Source of the DNA: Castellaniella defragrans
GTDB taxonomy: Bacteria; Pseudomonadota; Gammaproteobacteria; Burkholderiales; Burkholderiaceae_B
Assembly: GCF_014203015.1 (NCBI RefSeq)
Contig: NZ_JACHIB010000019.1
Location: forward strand, 1-64,000
Direction: 5' to 3'
DNA length: 64,000 nucleotides
A program made the position numbers and the translations under genes. Positions 18,644 to 28,375 of this stretch are shown here, in pieces. The first letter of the stretch is position 1. Every line of letters begins with the position of its first letter. A model generated the notes under the pieces. It was not told the origin of the DNA. It made no database searches and saw only the letters and a list, made by a program, of their open reading frames with translations.

Positions 18644-19243
18644 ATGACCGAGCGCGAGGCCGATCTCGCGCTGGTCGAGCGCGTCAGGCGCGGCGAGCGC
18701 CACGCCTTCGATCTGCTGGTCATCAAGTACCAGCGCAAGATCATGCGGCTGCTGTCGCGCATGATCCACGACCCGGCCGAAATCGAGGACGTCGCCCAGG
18801 AGGCCTTCATCAAGGCCTACCGCGCGCTGCCGCAGTTCCGCGGCGACAGCGCCTTCTACACCTGGCTCTACCGCATCGCCCTGAACACCGCCCGCAACTG
18901 GCAGGCGGCCAGCTTCCGCCGGCCCGCCACCGTGACGCCCCTGGAAAACGAGGACGGTGAAACTTTTGACCAGATCGATGGCCTAAGCGATCACAGTACC
19001 CCAGAATCGCTGATGGCCAGCCGGCAGGTCGCCCAGGCCGTCAACGAGGCCATCGACGAACTGCCGGACGATCTGCGTCTTGCGATCGTGCTGCGGGAAA
19101 TCGAAGGGATGAGTTATGAAGAGATCGCCAGCACCATGCAATGCCCCATCGGCACCGTCCGTTCGCGCATCTACCGCGCCCGCGAAGCCATCGCGGCCCG
19201 CCTGCGGCCGGTCATGGAACGCGATTCCGAGCGCCGCTGGTAA
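18644..19243 (+). CDS. rpoE: RNA polymerase sigma factor RpoE (envelope stress)
   Basis: A 199-residue ECF sigma factor of the RpoE/AlgU group. Region 2 has KIMRLLSRMIHDPAEIEDVAQEAFIKAYRALPQF in pieces typical of sigma-E: DPAEIEDVAQEAF and FYTWLYRIALNTARN. Region 4 is AIVLREIEGMSYEEIASTM then GTVRSRIYRAREA. It controls outer-membrane protein folding and lipopolysaccharide genes. It is followed by anti-sigma genes rseA and rseB and by degP, the standard stress cassette. No sigma-E promoter was found in the short gap to fabF, so readthrough from fabF is likely. Confidence 0.96.
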   Translation: MTEREADLALVERVRRGERHAFDLLVIKYQRKIMRLLSRMIHDPAEIEDVAQEAFIKAYRALPQFRGDSAFYTWLYRIALNTARNWQAASFRRPATVTPLENEDGETFDQIDGLSDHSTPESLMASRQVAQAVNEAIDELPDDLRLAIVLREIEGMSYEEIASTMQCPIGTVRSRIYRAREAIAARLRPVMERDSERRW

Positions 19244-19252
19244 GGAGCCGTC

Positions 19253-19759
19253 ATGAACGCCAAACCCGATTCCGCCGCGACCGAACGCGCCTGGGAGGCC
19301 TCCGTGTCCTCCTGGGTGGACGGCGAGGCCGACCTCCGTGCCGAGGAGCTGGACACGCCCTACGGGCGCCAGCTCTGGGACACCTACCACCTGATCGGCG
19401 ACGTCATGCGCAGCCCGGACCTGGCGATCCGCCCGTCCGAGCGCTTCTACGTGCGCGTGTCGGCCGCCATCGAGGCCGAACCGCCGATCGTCGCACCCTC
19501 GCCGCTGGCGCGGCGCCACCTGGTGCGCAACGGCCTGTCGGGGCTGGCGGTGGCCGCGGCCGTGGCCTCCGTCGTCTGGATGGCCCGTCCCTTCTTCTTC
19601 GCGTCGGACGCGCCGCCCGCCGCCGCGCCGGTCGTGGCGCAGGCCGACGAGCCCGAGGCCGCCGATCCGGGGCTGGCCGACTACATGGCCGCGCACCAGT
19701 CGATGGCGGGCGCCGGCGCGGTGCGCCAGGTGTCCTACGACGGGATGGGGGCGCGCTGA
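19253..19759 (+). CDS. rseA: anti-sigma-E factor RseA/MucA
   Basis: A 168-residue single-pass inner-membrane anti-sigma factor. The cytoplasmic N-terminal domain (AWEASVSSWVDGEADL, then QLWDTYHLIGDVMRSPDL) matches the sigma-E-binding fold. One transmembrane segment lies near residues 88-110 (LSGLAVAAAVASVVWMARP), followed by an Ala/Pro-rich periplasmic tail that would be cut by DegS-type proteases. It lies 9 bp after rpoE and overlaps rseB. Confidence 0.92.
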   Translation: MNAKPDSAATERAWEASVSSWVDGEADLRAEELDTPYGRQLWDTYHLIGDVMRSPDLAIRPSERFYVRVSAAIEAEPPIVAPSPLARRHLVRNGLSGLAVAAAVASVVWMARPFFFASDAPPAAAPVVAQADEPEAADPGLADYMAAHQSMAGAGAVRQVSYDGMGAR

Positions 19760-20748
19760 TGCCGGGCTGGGCGCGGGCCGGACGCCGGGCGGGGCTGTGC
19801 CTGGGGCTGGCCCTGTCGTGGGCCGCCGCCGTCGGCGCGGCCGAGGCCGATCCGCTGGCCTTCCTGCGCCAGGTCCAGGCCGCCGCCCGCACCCTGGACT
19901 ACGCCGGCGTCACCGTCTACCAGCAGGGCCGCATGCTGCAGGCCACGCACCTGGTGCACCAGGTGGACGGCACCGGCGAACGGGAGCGCCAGGAAGTCCT
20001 GGACGGCTCGCCGCAGGAATGCCTGCGGCAGAACGGCATGGAACAATGCCTCCTGCCGGAGCACCGGCTGATCGTCATGCGGCCCGCGCACAGCGACCAT
20101 TTCCCGGCGCTGCTGCTGGGCGAGGGCGAGGCCGTCCCGCGGCACTACGAATGGACGCCGCTGGGGCGCACCTACCGCGTGGCCGGGCGCGAATGCGCCG
20201 TGTCCGAACTGCGCGCGCGCGACGCCCTGCGCTACAGCTACCGCATCTGCACCGACCTGCAGAATCACCTGCTGCTCAAGAGCCAGACGCTGGACGCCGA
20301 GGGCCGCCTGGTGGACCAGGTGGCCTTCAGCAGCATCCATTTCGGCGCCGACATCCCACCCGGCGCGCTCGCCTCGCGCTGGAACACGCGCGACTGGCGC
20401 CTGCGCACCGAAACCAGCCGGCCGGCCAATCTCGCCGCCCAGGGCTGGCGCTTCGCGCCGCCCGCCGGATTCCAGCCCATCGCCGAACTGACGCGTCAGA
20501 TGGGGGCCGGTCACGCGGTGGACCAGCTCGTGCTGTCCGACGGACTGGCGGCGATTTCGATCTTCATTGAAACCTTTGATCCGAAACGCGATCAAAGCAT
20601 CAGACAGGGCGGCCTGCGACAGGGCGCGATCAGCATCTACCGCATGCGGCTGGCCTCCTACTGGCTGACCGCGGTCGGCGAGGTGCCCGCACAGACCGTG
20701 CATGACCTGGCGCACGCCGTGCAGTACCTGCCCCAGGCCGCCCACTGA
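19759..20748 (+). CDS. rseB: periplasmic sigma-E regulator RseB/MucB
   Basis: A 329-residue exported protein: basic start, hydrophobic core LCLGLALSWAAAVGA and a signal-peptidase site. The N-terminal domain is LolA/LppX-like (ADPLAFLRQVQAAARTLDYAGVTVYQ) and the C-terminal domain is MucB-type (LTRQMGAGHAVDQLVLSDGLAAISIFIE). RseB binds the RseA periplasmic domain and senses mislocalised lipopolysaccharide or lipoproteins. Its ATG overlaps the rseA stop (TGATG). Confidence 0.94.
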   Translation: MPGWARAGRRAGLCLGLALSWAAAVGAAEADPLAFLRQVQAAARTLDYAGVTVYQQGRMLQATHLVHQVDGTGERERQEVLDGSPQECLRQNGMEQCLLPEHRLIVMRPAHSDHFPALLLGEGEAVPRHYEWTPLGRTYRVAGRECAVSELRARDALRYSYRICTDLQNHLLLKSQTLDAEGRLVDQVAFSSIHFGADIPPGALASRWNTRDWRLRTETSRPANLAAQGWRFAPPAGFQPIAELTRQMGAGHAVDQLVLSDGLAAISIFIETFDPKRDQSIRQGGLRQGAISIYRMRLASYWLTAVGEVPAQTVHDLAHAVQYLPQAAH

Positions 20749-20774
20749 TCCCCTCATCCTCGAAGGAGAATTCC

Positions 20775-22262
20775 ATGGCTTTTCATCTGCCGTATTCCGC
20801 CGTGGCGCGCGCGGCGGCGGGCGCCGCCCTCAGCCTGGCGCTGGCGGCCGCCCTGCCCATCGGCGCCGCCCAGGCGCAGCCGGTGGCCGCGCCCAGCGCG
20901 GCGCTGCCCGATTTCACCCAGGTGGTCGAGGCCACCGAAGCCTCGGTGGTCAACATCCGCACCACCGAGGCCGTGCCGGTGCGCCGCTCGCCCATGATGC
21001 CCGGAGACGGCGATCCCTCGGAACTGTTCCGCTGGTTCTTCGGCCCGGACTTCATGCCGCCCGGCTTCGGCCAGCCGAACCCGCAGGGTCCGCGCGGCCG
21101 GCAGCGGCAGCAGCCCGCGCCCTCCGAGGGCGAGCGCACGGTGCCGCGCGGCATCGGCTCGGGCTTCGTGATCTCGGCCGACGGCTACATCCTCACGAAC
21201 AACCACGTCGTGGACAATTCCAACGGCATCTTCGTCACCATGACCGACGGCAAGGAATACAAGGCCAAGGTCATCGGCACCGACGCGCGCACCGACATCG
21301 CCCTGATCAAGATCGAGGCGTCCGGCCTCAAGCCGCTGCCCATCGGCGACTCGGACAAGCTGCGCAAGGGCCAGTGGGTGCTGGCGATCGGCTCGCCCTT
21401 CGGACTGGATTCGACCGTCACCGCCGGCATCGTCAGCGCGATCAACCGCGACACGGGCGACTACCTGCCGTTCATCCAGACCGACGTGGCCGTCAATCCG
21501 GGCAATTCCGGCGGCCCGCTGATCAATCTGCAGGGCCAGGTGGTCGGCATCAATTCCCAGATCGTCTCGCGCAGCGGCGGCTTCATGGGCATTTCCCTGG
21601 CCATCCCCATTGACGAGGTCATGCGCGTGGTCGAGCAGCTCAAGGCCCACGGCAAGGTCACGCGCGGGCGCATCGGCGTGCAGATCACCGAGGTCCAGGA
21701 CGAGGTCGCCAAGGCCCTGGGGCTGGACAAGGGCCAGGGCGCCCTGGTCAGCAGCGTCGAGGCCGGCGGCCCGGCCGCCAAGGCGGGCGTGCATCCGGGC
21801 GACGTGATCACGGCCTTCAACGGCCAGGCCATCAAGCACATGACCGACCTGCCGCGCCTGGTGGGGGCGACCCGTCCGGGCACCACCGCCACGGTCCAGG
21901 TCTGGCGCAAGGGCAAGTCGCTGGAGCTGAAGGCCACCGTCGCCGAGCTCGACGACAAGACCGCCGCGGCCCAGAACGGCGAGGCGCCGTCCTCCGGCAC
22001 CGGGGCGGACCGCCTGGGCCTGACGGTCAAGGCGCTGCCGCCCGACACCGGCGAGCAGGGCGTGGTGGTGGACCAGGCCGAAGGCGCGGCCGCGGAGGCC
22101 GGGATCGAGCCGGGCGACGTGATCCTGCGGATCAACGACGCCGACATCACCAGCCCGAAGCAGTACGCCCAGATCGTCAAGGACCTGGACAAATCCCGCC
22201 CGGCCGTGCTGCTGGTCAGCCGCGATCAGCAGTCCCAGTGGGTGATCATCAAGCCGCAATGA
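20775..22262 (+). CDS. degP: periplasmic serine protease DegP/MucD
   Basis: A 495-residue HtrA-family protease and chaperone, target and partner of the sigma-E pathway. Signal peptide at about 1-36 ends in AQA. Catalytic triad: His in LTNNHVVDNSN, Asp in ARTDIALIKI, Ser in NPGNSGGPLIN. Two PDZ domains follow: RGRIGVQITEVQDEVAKALG near 300, and the second near 405, where GVVVDQAEGAAAEAGIEPGD is seen. A Gln/Pro-rich LA loop (GPRGRQRQQPAPSEGE) lies before the protease core. It follows rseB by 26 bp with AAGGAG in front of the ATG. Confidence 0.96.
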   Translation: MAFHLPYSAVARAAAGAALSLALAAALPIGAAQAQPVAAPSAALPDFTQVVEATEASVVNIRTTEAVPVRRSPMMPGDGDPSELFRWFFGPDFMPPGFGQPNPQGPRGRQRQQPAPSEGERTVPRGIGSGFVISADGYILTNNHVVDNSNGIFVTMTDGKEYKAKVIGTDARTDIALIKIEASGLKPLPIGDSDKLRKGQWVLAIGSPFGLDSTVTAGIVSAINRDTGDYLPFIQTDVAVNPGNSGGPLINLQGQVVGINSQIVSRSGGFMGISLAIPIDEVMRVVEQLKAHGKVTRGRIGVQITEVQDEVAKALGLDKGQGALVSSVEAGGPAAKAGVHPGDVITAFNGQAIKHMTDLPRLVGATRPGTTATVQVWRKGKSLELKATVAELDDKTAAAQNGEAPSSGTGADRLGLTVKALPPDTGEQGVVVDQAEGAAAEAGIEPGDVILRINDADITSPKQYAQIVKDLDKSRPAVLLVSRDQQSQWVIIKPQ

Positions 22263-22302
22263 TGCCCCCTGCGGGAAAAAGCTAAAATACGGCCTGAACG
22301 AG

Positions 22303-22339
22303 AAGGGGACGCCCCGCGGCGTTCCCTTTTCCATTTTTT
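22303..22339 (+). terminator. terminator-like hairpin between degP and lepA
   Basis: An 11-bp stem (AAGGGGACGCC / GGCGTTCCCTT, one G-U) with loop CCGC at 22303-22328 is followed by TT CCA TTTTTT ending at 22339. It ends only 15 nt before the lepA ATG. A -10-like TAAAAT lies upstream at 22283-22288, so a transcript from it would have to pass the hairpin. Confidence 0.75.
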
Positions 22340-22354
22340 CTTCCTTTCTATCCT

Positions 22355-24148
22355 ATGGACCACATCCGCAACTTTTCCATCATTGCGCACATCGATCATG
22401 GCAAATCGACCCTGGCCGACCGTCTGATCCAGCGCTGCGGCGGCCTGCAGGACCGCGAAATGGAAGCCCAGGTCCTGGATTCGATGGACATCGAGCGCGA
22501 GCGCGGCATCACCATCAAGGCCCAGACGGCGGCGCTGCGCTACACGGCGGCCGACGGCCGCGTCTACGACCTGAACCTGATCGACACCCCGGGCCACGTG
22601 GACTTTTCCTACGAAGTCAGCCGCTCGCTGTCGGCCTGCGAGGGCGCGCTGCTGGTGGTGGACTCCACCCAGGGGGTGGAGGCCCAGACCGTGGCCAACT
22701 GCTACACCGCGATCGAGCTGGGCGTCGAGGTCGTGCCGGTCCTGAACAAGATGGACCTGCCCTCGGCCGACCCGGACGCCGCCGCCGCCGAGATCGAGGA
22801 CGTGATCGGCATCGACGCCACCGACGCCATCCTGGCCAGCGCCAAGACCGGCCTGGGCATCGACGAGATCCTCGAAGCCGTCGTGGCGCGGATCCCGCCG
22901 CCCCAGGGCGATCCCGACGCGCCGCTGCAGGCCCTCATCATCGATTCCTGGTTCGACAACTACGTCGGCGTGGTGATGCTGGTGCGCATCGTCAACGGCA
23001 CCCTGCGGCCCAAGGACAAGATCCTGCTGATGGCCACCGGCGCCACCCACCTGTGCGAGCAGCTGGGCGTGTTCACGCCCAAGTCCCAGCCGCGCGAGCG
23101 CCTCTCGGCCGGCGAGGTCGGTTTCATCATCGCCGGCATCAAGGAACTGCAGCACGCCAAGGTCGGCGACACCCTGACGCTGGCCGGCAAACCGGCCGCC
23201 GCGGCGCTGCCGGGCTTCAAGGAAGTCAAGCCCCAGGTATTCGCCGGGGTCTACCCGGTCGAATCCAGCGAATACGACCAGCTGCGCGATTCCCTGGAAA
23301 AGCTCAAGCTCAACGATTCCTCGCTGATGTTCGAGCCGGAAGTCTCCCAGGCGCTGGGTTTCGGCTTCCGCTGCGGATTCCTCGGCCTGCTGCACATGGA
23401 CATCGTCCAGGAGCGCCTGGAGCGCGAGTTCGACATGGACATCATCACCACCGCGCCGTCGGTGGTCTACGAGGTCCTGCACCGCGACGGCACGCTGCTG
23501 CGGGTGGACAGCCCCTCGCGCATGCCCGAGGTCGGCCACATCCAGGAAATCCGCGAGCCCATCATGACGGTGACGCTGTTCATGCCGCAGGAATACGTCG
23601 GGCCGGTGATGTCGCTGTGCACGGCCAAGCGCGGCGTGCAGCTGGACATGAGCTACCACGGCCGCCAGGTGCACCTGCGCTACGAGATCCCGCTGGCGGA
23701 AATCGTGCTGGACTTCTTCGACCGCCTGAAGTCCGTGTCGCGCGGCTACGCGTCCATGGACTACGAGTTCAAGGAATACCGCGTGGCCGACGTGGTGCGC
23801 GTGGACCTGCTGATCAACGGCGACCGGGTCGATGCCCTGTCCATGATCGTGCACCGCGCCAACGCCCGTCCGCGCGGGCGCGAGGTGGTCACGCGCATGC
23901 GCGGCCTGATCCCGCGCCAGATGTTCGACATCGCCATCCAGGCCGCCATCGGGGCGGAAGTCGTCGCCCGCGAGAACGTCAAGGCGCTGCGCAAGAACGT
24001 GCTGGCCAAGTGCTATGGCGGCGACATCTCGCGCAAGAAGAAGCTGCTCGAAAAGCAGAAGGCCGGCAAGAAGCGCATGAAGCAGGTCGGCAACGTGGAA
24101 ATCCCGCAGGAGGCCTTCCTGGCCGTCCTGCAGGTCGAGGACAAGTAG
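22355..24148 (+). CDS. lepA: elongation factor 4 (LepA), back-translocating GTPase
   Basis: A 597-residue ribosome GTPase. G1 is [15 protein letters not shown]2 lies in [12 protein letters not shown]3 is [13 protein letters not shown]4 is [14 protein letters not shown]-like domains III and V follow, and the LepA-specific C-terminal domain contains [19 protein letters not shown] and [20 protein letters not shown]. The 15 nt before the ATG are pyrimidine-rich (CTTCCTTTCTATCCT), with no Shine-Dalgarno, directly after a terminator-like hairpin. First gene of the lepA-lepB-rnc-era-recO series. Confidence 0.97.
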   Translation: MDHIRNFSIIAHIDHGKSTLADRLIQRCGGLQDREMEAQVLDSMDIERERGITIKAQTAALRYTAADGRVYDLNLIDTPGHVDFSYEVSRSLSACEGALLVVDSTQGVEAQTVANCYTAIELGVEVVPVLNKMDLPSADPDAAAAEIEDVIGIDATDAILASAKTGLGIDEILEAVVARIPPPQGDPDAPLQALIIDSWFDNYVGVVMLVRIVNGTLRPKDKILLMATGATHLCEQLGVFTPKSQPRERLSAGEVGFIIAGIKELQHAKVGDTLTLAGKPAAAALPGFKEVKPQVFAGVYPVESSEYDQLRDSLEKLKLNDSSLMFEPEVSQALGFGFRCGFLGLLHMDIVQERLEREFDMDIITTAPSVVYEVLHRDGTLLRVDSPSRMPEVGHIQEIREPIMTVTLFMPQEYVGPVMSLCTAKRGVQLDMSYHGRQVHLRYEIPLAEIVLDFFDRLKSVSRGYASMDYEFKEYRVADVVRVDLLINGDRVDALSMIVHRANARPRGREVVTRMRGLIPRQMFDIAIQAAIGAEVVARENVKALRKNVLAKCYGGDISRKKKLLEKQKAGKKRMKQVGNVEIPQEAFLAVLQVEDK

Positions 24149-24169
24149 GAAAGTGAGAAAGGACGCCGC

Positions 24170-25057
24170 ATGAGCTGGGATTTCGCCCTGTTGCTGTTCG
24201 TCGCGCTGGTCGTGACGGGCCTGGTCTGGCTGCTGGACGTCGGGGTCCTGCGCGGCCGGCGCCGCGCCCGCGCCGAGGCGGCCGCGCAGGCCTGCCGCAA
24301 CAACGCCGCCGGGCTCGATCCCGCCGCCCTGCAGGTCGAGTGCGACCGGATCTACGAGCGGGCCAACCGCCCGTCCTGGTGGGTGGAATACTGCGTCAGC
24401 TTCTTCCCGGTGATCCTGTTCGTGTTCGTGCTGCGCTCCTTCGTGGTCGAGCCCTTCCGGATCCCGTCGGGCTCCATGCTGCCGACCCTGGAAAACGGCG
24501 ACCTGATCCTGGTGAACAAGTACGAGTACGGCATCCGCCTGCCGGTGATCGACCGCAAGATCCTCGACGTGGGCTCGCCGCGGCGCGGCGACGTGGTCGT
24601 GTTCCGCTATCCGGTCGATCCCTCGGTGGACTACATCAAGCGGGTGATCGGGGTGCCGGGCGACGTGATCGAATACCGCAACAAGGTCCTGTCGGTCAAC
24701 GGCACGCCGGTGCAGCGCGTGCGCGACGGCGACTACTACGAGCCCGACCGCGCGGTCTACGTGGGACAGTACCGCGAGCAGCTGGGCGAGGTGTCGCACC
24801 GCATCCTGCTCAACGTCCAGGCGCCGCAGGAACTCATGCCGATCACGCGCTTCCCGGATTTCCAGGCCTGCGCCTACCTGCCCGACGGCGTGCGCTGCAC
24901 GGTGCCGGCCGGCCACTACTTCATGATGGGCGACAACCGCGACAACAGCCTGGACAGCCGCTACTGGGGCTTCGTGCCGGACCGCAACATCGTCGGGCGC
25001 GCCTTCTTCATCTGGATGAACTTCGGTTCGCCCAGCCGGATCGGCGGGTTCGAGTGA
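24170..25057 (+). CDS. lepB: signal peptidase I
   Basis: A 295-residue inner-membrane protease that removes signal peptides from exported proteins. Two transmembrane segments (about 4-24 and 75-92) are followed by the periplasmic catalytic domain. Ser102 in [16 protein letters not shown] is the nucleophile and the Lys in [13 protein letters not shown] is the general base. The box [18 protein letters not shown] lies near the C-terminus. The stop overlaps the rnc start (TGATG). Confidence 0.97.
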   Translation: MSWDFALLLFVALVVTGLVWLLDVGVLRGRRRARAEAAAQACRNNAAGLDPAALQVECDRIYERANRPSWWVEYCVSFFPVILFVFVLRSFVVEPFRIPSGSMLPTLENGDLILVNKYEYGIRLPVIDRKILDVGSPRRGDVVVFRYPVDPSVDYIKRVIGVPGDVIEYRNKVLSVNGTPVQRVRDGDYYEPDRAVYVGQYREQLGEVSHRILLNVQAPQELMPITRFPDFQACAYLPDGVRCTVPAGHYFMMGDNRDNSLDSRYWGFVPDRNIVGRAFFIWMNFGSPSRIGGFE

Positions 25058-25926
25058 TGGCCTCCCTGGAATCCCTGCAGTCCGCCCTGGACTACCGCTT
25101 CCGCGACGCGCGCCTGCTGGAACGCGCCCTGACCCATCGCAGCCACGGCATGCCGCACAACGAGCGCCTGGAATTCCTGGGGGATTCGGTCCTGAATTTC
25201 GTCGTCTCCACGCTGCTGTTCGCCGAGCACGCCGAAATGGACGAGGGCGACCTGTCGCGGGTGCGCTCCAATCTGGTCAAGCAGTCCGCCCTGGCCGACA
25301 TCGCCCAGAACCTGTCCCTGTCGGCCCACCTGCGCCTGGGCGAGGGCGAGCTCAAGAGCGGGGGCTTTCGCCGGCCCTCGATCCTGGCCGATGCGCTCGA
25401 AGCCCTCTTCGGCGCCGTCTACCTGGACGGCGGCTATCCCGAGATCAGCCGCGTCATCGAGCGCCTGTACCGCCCGATCCTCGCGCACATCGACCTGCGC
25501 ACCTTCGGCAAGGATCCCAAGACCCTGCTGCAGGAGCTCGTCCAGGGGCGCGGCCATCCGCTGCCGCGCTACGAGGTCGTCGCCACCCGGGGGGCGGCGC
25601 ACGACCAGCTCTTCGACGTGGTCTGCGAGATCGCCCCGCTCGGCATCCGGGCGCAGGCCTCGGGCAGCAGCCGGCGGGCGGCCGAGCAGGCCGCCGCCGG
25701 CCAGGCGATCGCCGCCATCGAATCCCTGGGGCCGGTGCGCCGGGCGGCGCGCCGCCGCAAGCCGGCCCAGCTGTCCCTGCCCGTGGCCGTGGCGCAGGAC
25801 GGAGCCCGGGATCCGCTCCCGGGCCAGGACCCGGCCCCGGCCCCGAAACAGGTTCAGACCCAGGCCCAGGAACAGGTCCAGACCCAGGCACGGGCGCGGG
25901 GCCAGACTCAGGACCAGAAGACATGA
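25057..25926 (+). CDS. rnc: ribonuclease III
   Basis: A 289-residue double-strand-specific ribonuclease for rRNA and mRNA processing. The catalytic signature is [20 protein letters not shown], and the second acidic cluster is [18 protein letters not shown]. The dsRNA-binding domain follows ([20 protein letters not shown] and [15 protein letters not shown], to about residue 225). The last 60 or so residues are an unusual Gln/Pro/Thr-rich disordered tail with QVQTQA-like repeats, absent from E. coli RNase III (226 residues). It overlaps era by 4 nt. Confidence 0.96.
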   Translation: MASLESLQSALDYRFRDARLLERALTHRSHGMPHNERLEFLGDSVLNFVVSTLLFAEHAEMDEGDLSRVRSNLVKQSALADIAQNLSLSAHLRLGEGELKSGGFRRPSILADALEALFGAVYLDGGYPEISRVIERLYRPILAHIDLRTFGKDPKTLLQELVQGRGHPLPRYEVVATRGAAHDQLFDVVCEIAPLGIRAQASGSSRRAAEQAAAGQAIAAIESLGPVRRAARRRKPAQLSLPVAVAQDGARDPLPGQDPAPAPKQVQTQAQEQVQTQARARGQTQDQKT

Positions 25927-26837
25927 ACGACGCTCCCGCCACGCACGACGCTCCCCCCCCCAGCCGCTGCGGCTTCGTCGCCATCGTGGGCCGCCCCAAC
26001 GTGGGCAAGTCCACCCTGGGCAACGCCCTGGTCGGGGCCAAGCTGTCCATCGTCTCGCGCAAGGCCCAGACCACGCGCCACCGCATCCACGGCGTGCTCA
26101 CGCGCGGCCCCGACCAGTTCGTCTTCGTCGACACCCCCGGCTTCCAGACGCGGCACGGCGGCGCCATGAACCGCATGATGAACCGGGTGGTCACCCAGGC
26201 CCTGGCGGAAGTGGACGTGGTGGTGCACGTCGTCGAGGCCGGCAAATGGTCGGCGGGCGACGCCGGCGTGGTGCCGCTGCTGCCGCAGAACCGTCCGGTG
26301 ATCCTGGCGGTCAACAAGGTCGATGCCCTCAAGGACAAGAACGCCCTGTTCGCCTACGTGTCGCGCCTGATGGAGCAATTCCCCTACGCGGCGGTGGTGC
26401 CGGTCAGCGCGCTGCGCGACGTGCAGCTCGAAGTCCTGCTGCGGGAGATCGCCCGCCACCTGCCCGAGGGCGAGCACCTGTTCGAGCCCGACACCCTGAC
26501 CGACCGGCCGCTGCGCTTCCTCGCCGCCGAGCTGATCCGGGAAAAGATCTTCCGCCTGGTGGGCGACGAGCTGCCCTACGGCTGCACCGTGGTCATCGAG
26601 CAGTGGGAAGAAAACGCCGAGGGCGCGCGCATCGCCGCCTGCATCGTGATCGAGCGCGACAGCCACCGGCCCATCCTGCTGGGGGCGGGCGGCCAGCACA
26701 TGAAGCGCATCGCCACCGAGGCCCGCCAGGACATCGTCAAGCTGCTCGAAAAGCCGGTCTTCCTGGACGTCTACATCAAGGTCCGCAAGGGCTGGTCCGA
26801 CCGCGAGGCGGCGCTGCGGGAACTGGGCTATGAGTAG
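25923..26837 (+). CDS. era: GTPase Era
   Basis: A 304-residue GTPase that assists 16S rRNA maturation and 30S assembly. G1 is [14 protein letters not shown], the switch I area is [12 protein letters not shown]3 is [11 protein letters not shown], and G4 is [11 protein letters not shown]. The C-terminal KH domain includes [19 protein letters not shown] and ends [17 protein letters not shown]. Starts inside the rnc stop (ATGA) and overlaps recO by 8 nt. Confidence 0.97.
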   Translation: MNDAPATHDAPPPSRCGFVAIVGRPNVGKSTLGNALVGAKLSIVSRKAQTTRHRIHGVLTRGPDQFVFVDTPGFQTRHGGAMNRMMNRVVTQALAEVDVVVHVVEAGKWSAGDAGVVPLLPQNRPVILAVNKVDALKDKNALFAYVSRLMEQFPYAAVVPVSALRDVQLEVLLREIARHLPEGEHLFEPDTLTDRPLRFLAAELIREKIFRLVGDELPYGCTVVIEQWEENAEGARIAACIVIERDSHRPILLGAGGQHMKRIATEARQDIVKLLEKPVFLDVYIKVRKGWSDREAALRELGYE

Positions 26838-27420
26838 ACGCGGCCAGCGCATCCTGGATGCGCGCGGCTACGTGCTGCACGCCAGCCCCTGGCGTGAAAC
26901 CTCTCTCGTCGTGCAGGCCTTCACCCGCGACCACGGCTGCGTCGCGCTGGTGGCCAAGGGCGCCAAGCGCCCCTATTCGGCGCTGCGCGCGGTGCTGGTG
27001 GGCTTCCAGCCGCTGTGGCTGTCCTGGACCGGCTCGGCCGAGGTCCATACGCTGACGCGCGCCGAATCCGGCCCGGTGCGGCTGCTCGACGGCCGGGCGA
27101 TGATGTCGGGCTGGTACATGAACGAACTGATCCTGCGCCTGCTGGGGCGCGAGGACCCGCACCCGGGCGTGTTCGACGCCTACGAGGCCGCGCTGGACGC
27201 CCTGGCCGGCGCGCGCGGCCGCCCCCACGCCGCCGCGCTGCGCCGCTTCGAGTGGCTGCTGCTGGAGCAGGCCGGCTACGGGCTGGACGTCCCGATGCCG
27301 GACTTCGAGCAGGCGGGCGCCGAGCCGGCGCTGCGCCAGGCGCTGCGCGAGCGCCTGGACGAGCTGCTGGAAGCGCCCCTGCGCACGCGCCAGGTGCTGA
27401 TGGACCTGCAGCGCTACTGA
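26830..27420 (+). CDS. recO: DNA repair protein RecO (shortened)
   Basis: A 196-residue protein of the RecO family, which helps load RecA onto SSB-covered gaps. The N-terminal OB fold is clear (ILDARGYVLHASPWRETSLV, GCVALVAKGAKRPYSALRAV), followed by the helical domain with GWYMNELILRLLGREDPHPGVF and LRRFEWLLLEQAGYGLDV. It ends with the usual LRTRQVLMDLQRY. Relatives are typically about 240-260 residues; the missing stretch lies between GYGLDVPMPD and the last helix, the region that often holds cysteines and a RYxFxPE-like block. Likely a lineage-specific internal deletion, with no frameshift seen. Confidence 0.88.
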   Translation: MSRRGQRILDARGYVLHASPWRETSLVVQAFTRDHGCVALVAKGAKRPYSALRAVLVGFQPLWLSWTGSAEVHTLTRAESGPVRLLDGRAMMSGWYMNELILRLLGREDPHPGVFDAYEAALDALAGARGRPHAAALRRFEWLLLEQAGYGLDVPMPDFEQAGAEPALRQALRERLDELLEAPLRTRQVLMDLQRY

Positions 27421-27435
27421 ACGGGCCGCCGCGCG

Positions 27436-28335
27436 ATGAAAAAAGGCATTCTGCTGTCGGTGGCGTCCTCGGCGCTGTTCGCCACCATGTATTTCTACGC
27501 CACGCTGATGCAGCCCTTCGACGGCGACATCGTGTTCGCCTGGCGCATCCTGATGGGGCTGCCGATGCTGGCGCTGGTGGTGCAGCGGGCGCGCGGCTGG
27601 GGGGCGGTGCGCCAGACCGCCCGGGATTTCTCCCGCGGCCGCTTCCTGGCGGCCATGATCGTGTGCTCGCTGCTGCTGGGGGTGCAGCTGTGGCTGTTCG
27701 TGTGGGCGCCGCTGCACGGTCACGCGCTGAACGTGTCCATGGGCTATTTCCTGCTGCCGCTGGTGATGGTGCTGGTCGGGCGGCTGTTCTACCGCGAGCG
27801 GCTCAGCGCCTGGCAGGCCTGGGCGGTGGCGTTCGCCGCCCTGGGCGTCGGGCACGAATGGTGGCGGCTGGGGACGGTGTCCTGGACCACGCTGCTGGTG
27901 GCCCTGGGCTATCCGCCGTACTTCATGCTGCGCCGCCGGCTGCGGGTCGATGCGCTGACCAGCCTGTGGTTCGACATGTTCTTCCTGCTGCCCGCGGCGG
28001 TCGTGATCCTGCAGGCCCAGGCGGCCGAGGCCGTGCGCCTGTTCGCCGCGCATCCGCGCCTGATCCTGCAGGTGCCCGTGCTGGGCCTGCTGAGCGCGGT
28101 GTCGCTGTCGATGTACCTGGCGGCCAGCCGCATGCTGCCCCTGTCCCTGTTCGGCCTGCTGAGCTACGTGGAACCCGTGCTGCTGTTCTGGGTGGCGTTC
28201 CTGCTGATGGGCGAGCCCGTGGCCCCGGCGCAGTGGCTGACCTACGTGCCGATCTGGATCGCGGTGGGCCTGGTGGCCGCGGAGGGGATCAGAAAATTGA
28301 AGGCCTCGCCGCCTGCGGGAGGCGGCGCGGCCTGA
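27436..28335 (+). CDS. rarD: RarD-type EamA-family transporter
   Basis: A 299-residue membrane protein with ten hydrophobic segments in two EamA halves, starting MKKGILLSVASSALFATMYF. RarD-like features are VFAWRILMGLPMLALVV near residue 35, then FVWAPLHGHALNVSMGYFLL, and late LFGLLSYVEPVLLFWVAFLL. RarD proteins are presumed metabolite exporters; the substrate is unknown. It stands where pdxJ and acpS usually follow recO in related genomes. Confidence 0.85.
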   Translation: MKKGILLSVASSALFATMYFYATLMQPFDGDIVFAWRILMGLPMLALVVQRARGWGAVRQTARDFSRGRFLAAMIVCSLLLGVQLWLFVWAPLHGHALNVSMGYFLLPLVMVLVGRLFYRERLSAWQAWAVAFAALGVGHEWWRLGTVSWTTLLVALGYPPYFMLRRRLRVDALTSLWFDMFFLLPAAVVILQAQAAEAVRLFAAHPRLILQVPVLGLLSAVSLSMYLAASRMLPLSLFGLLSYVEPVLLFWVAFLLMGEPVAPAQWLTYVPIWIAVGLVAAEGIRKLKASPPAGGGAA

Positions 28336-28375
28336 ACCGGCCGTGCGGGCCGGGGCCCGCTTGGGAGGTTGGATG

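Noticed and set aside
22226-24916. Long minus-strand frame opposite lepA and lepB
   Set aside because: Shadow of conserved sense genes with clear GTPase and peptidase motifs.
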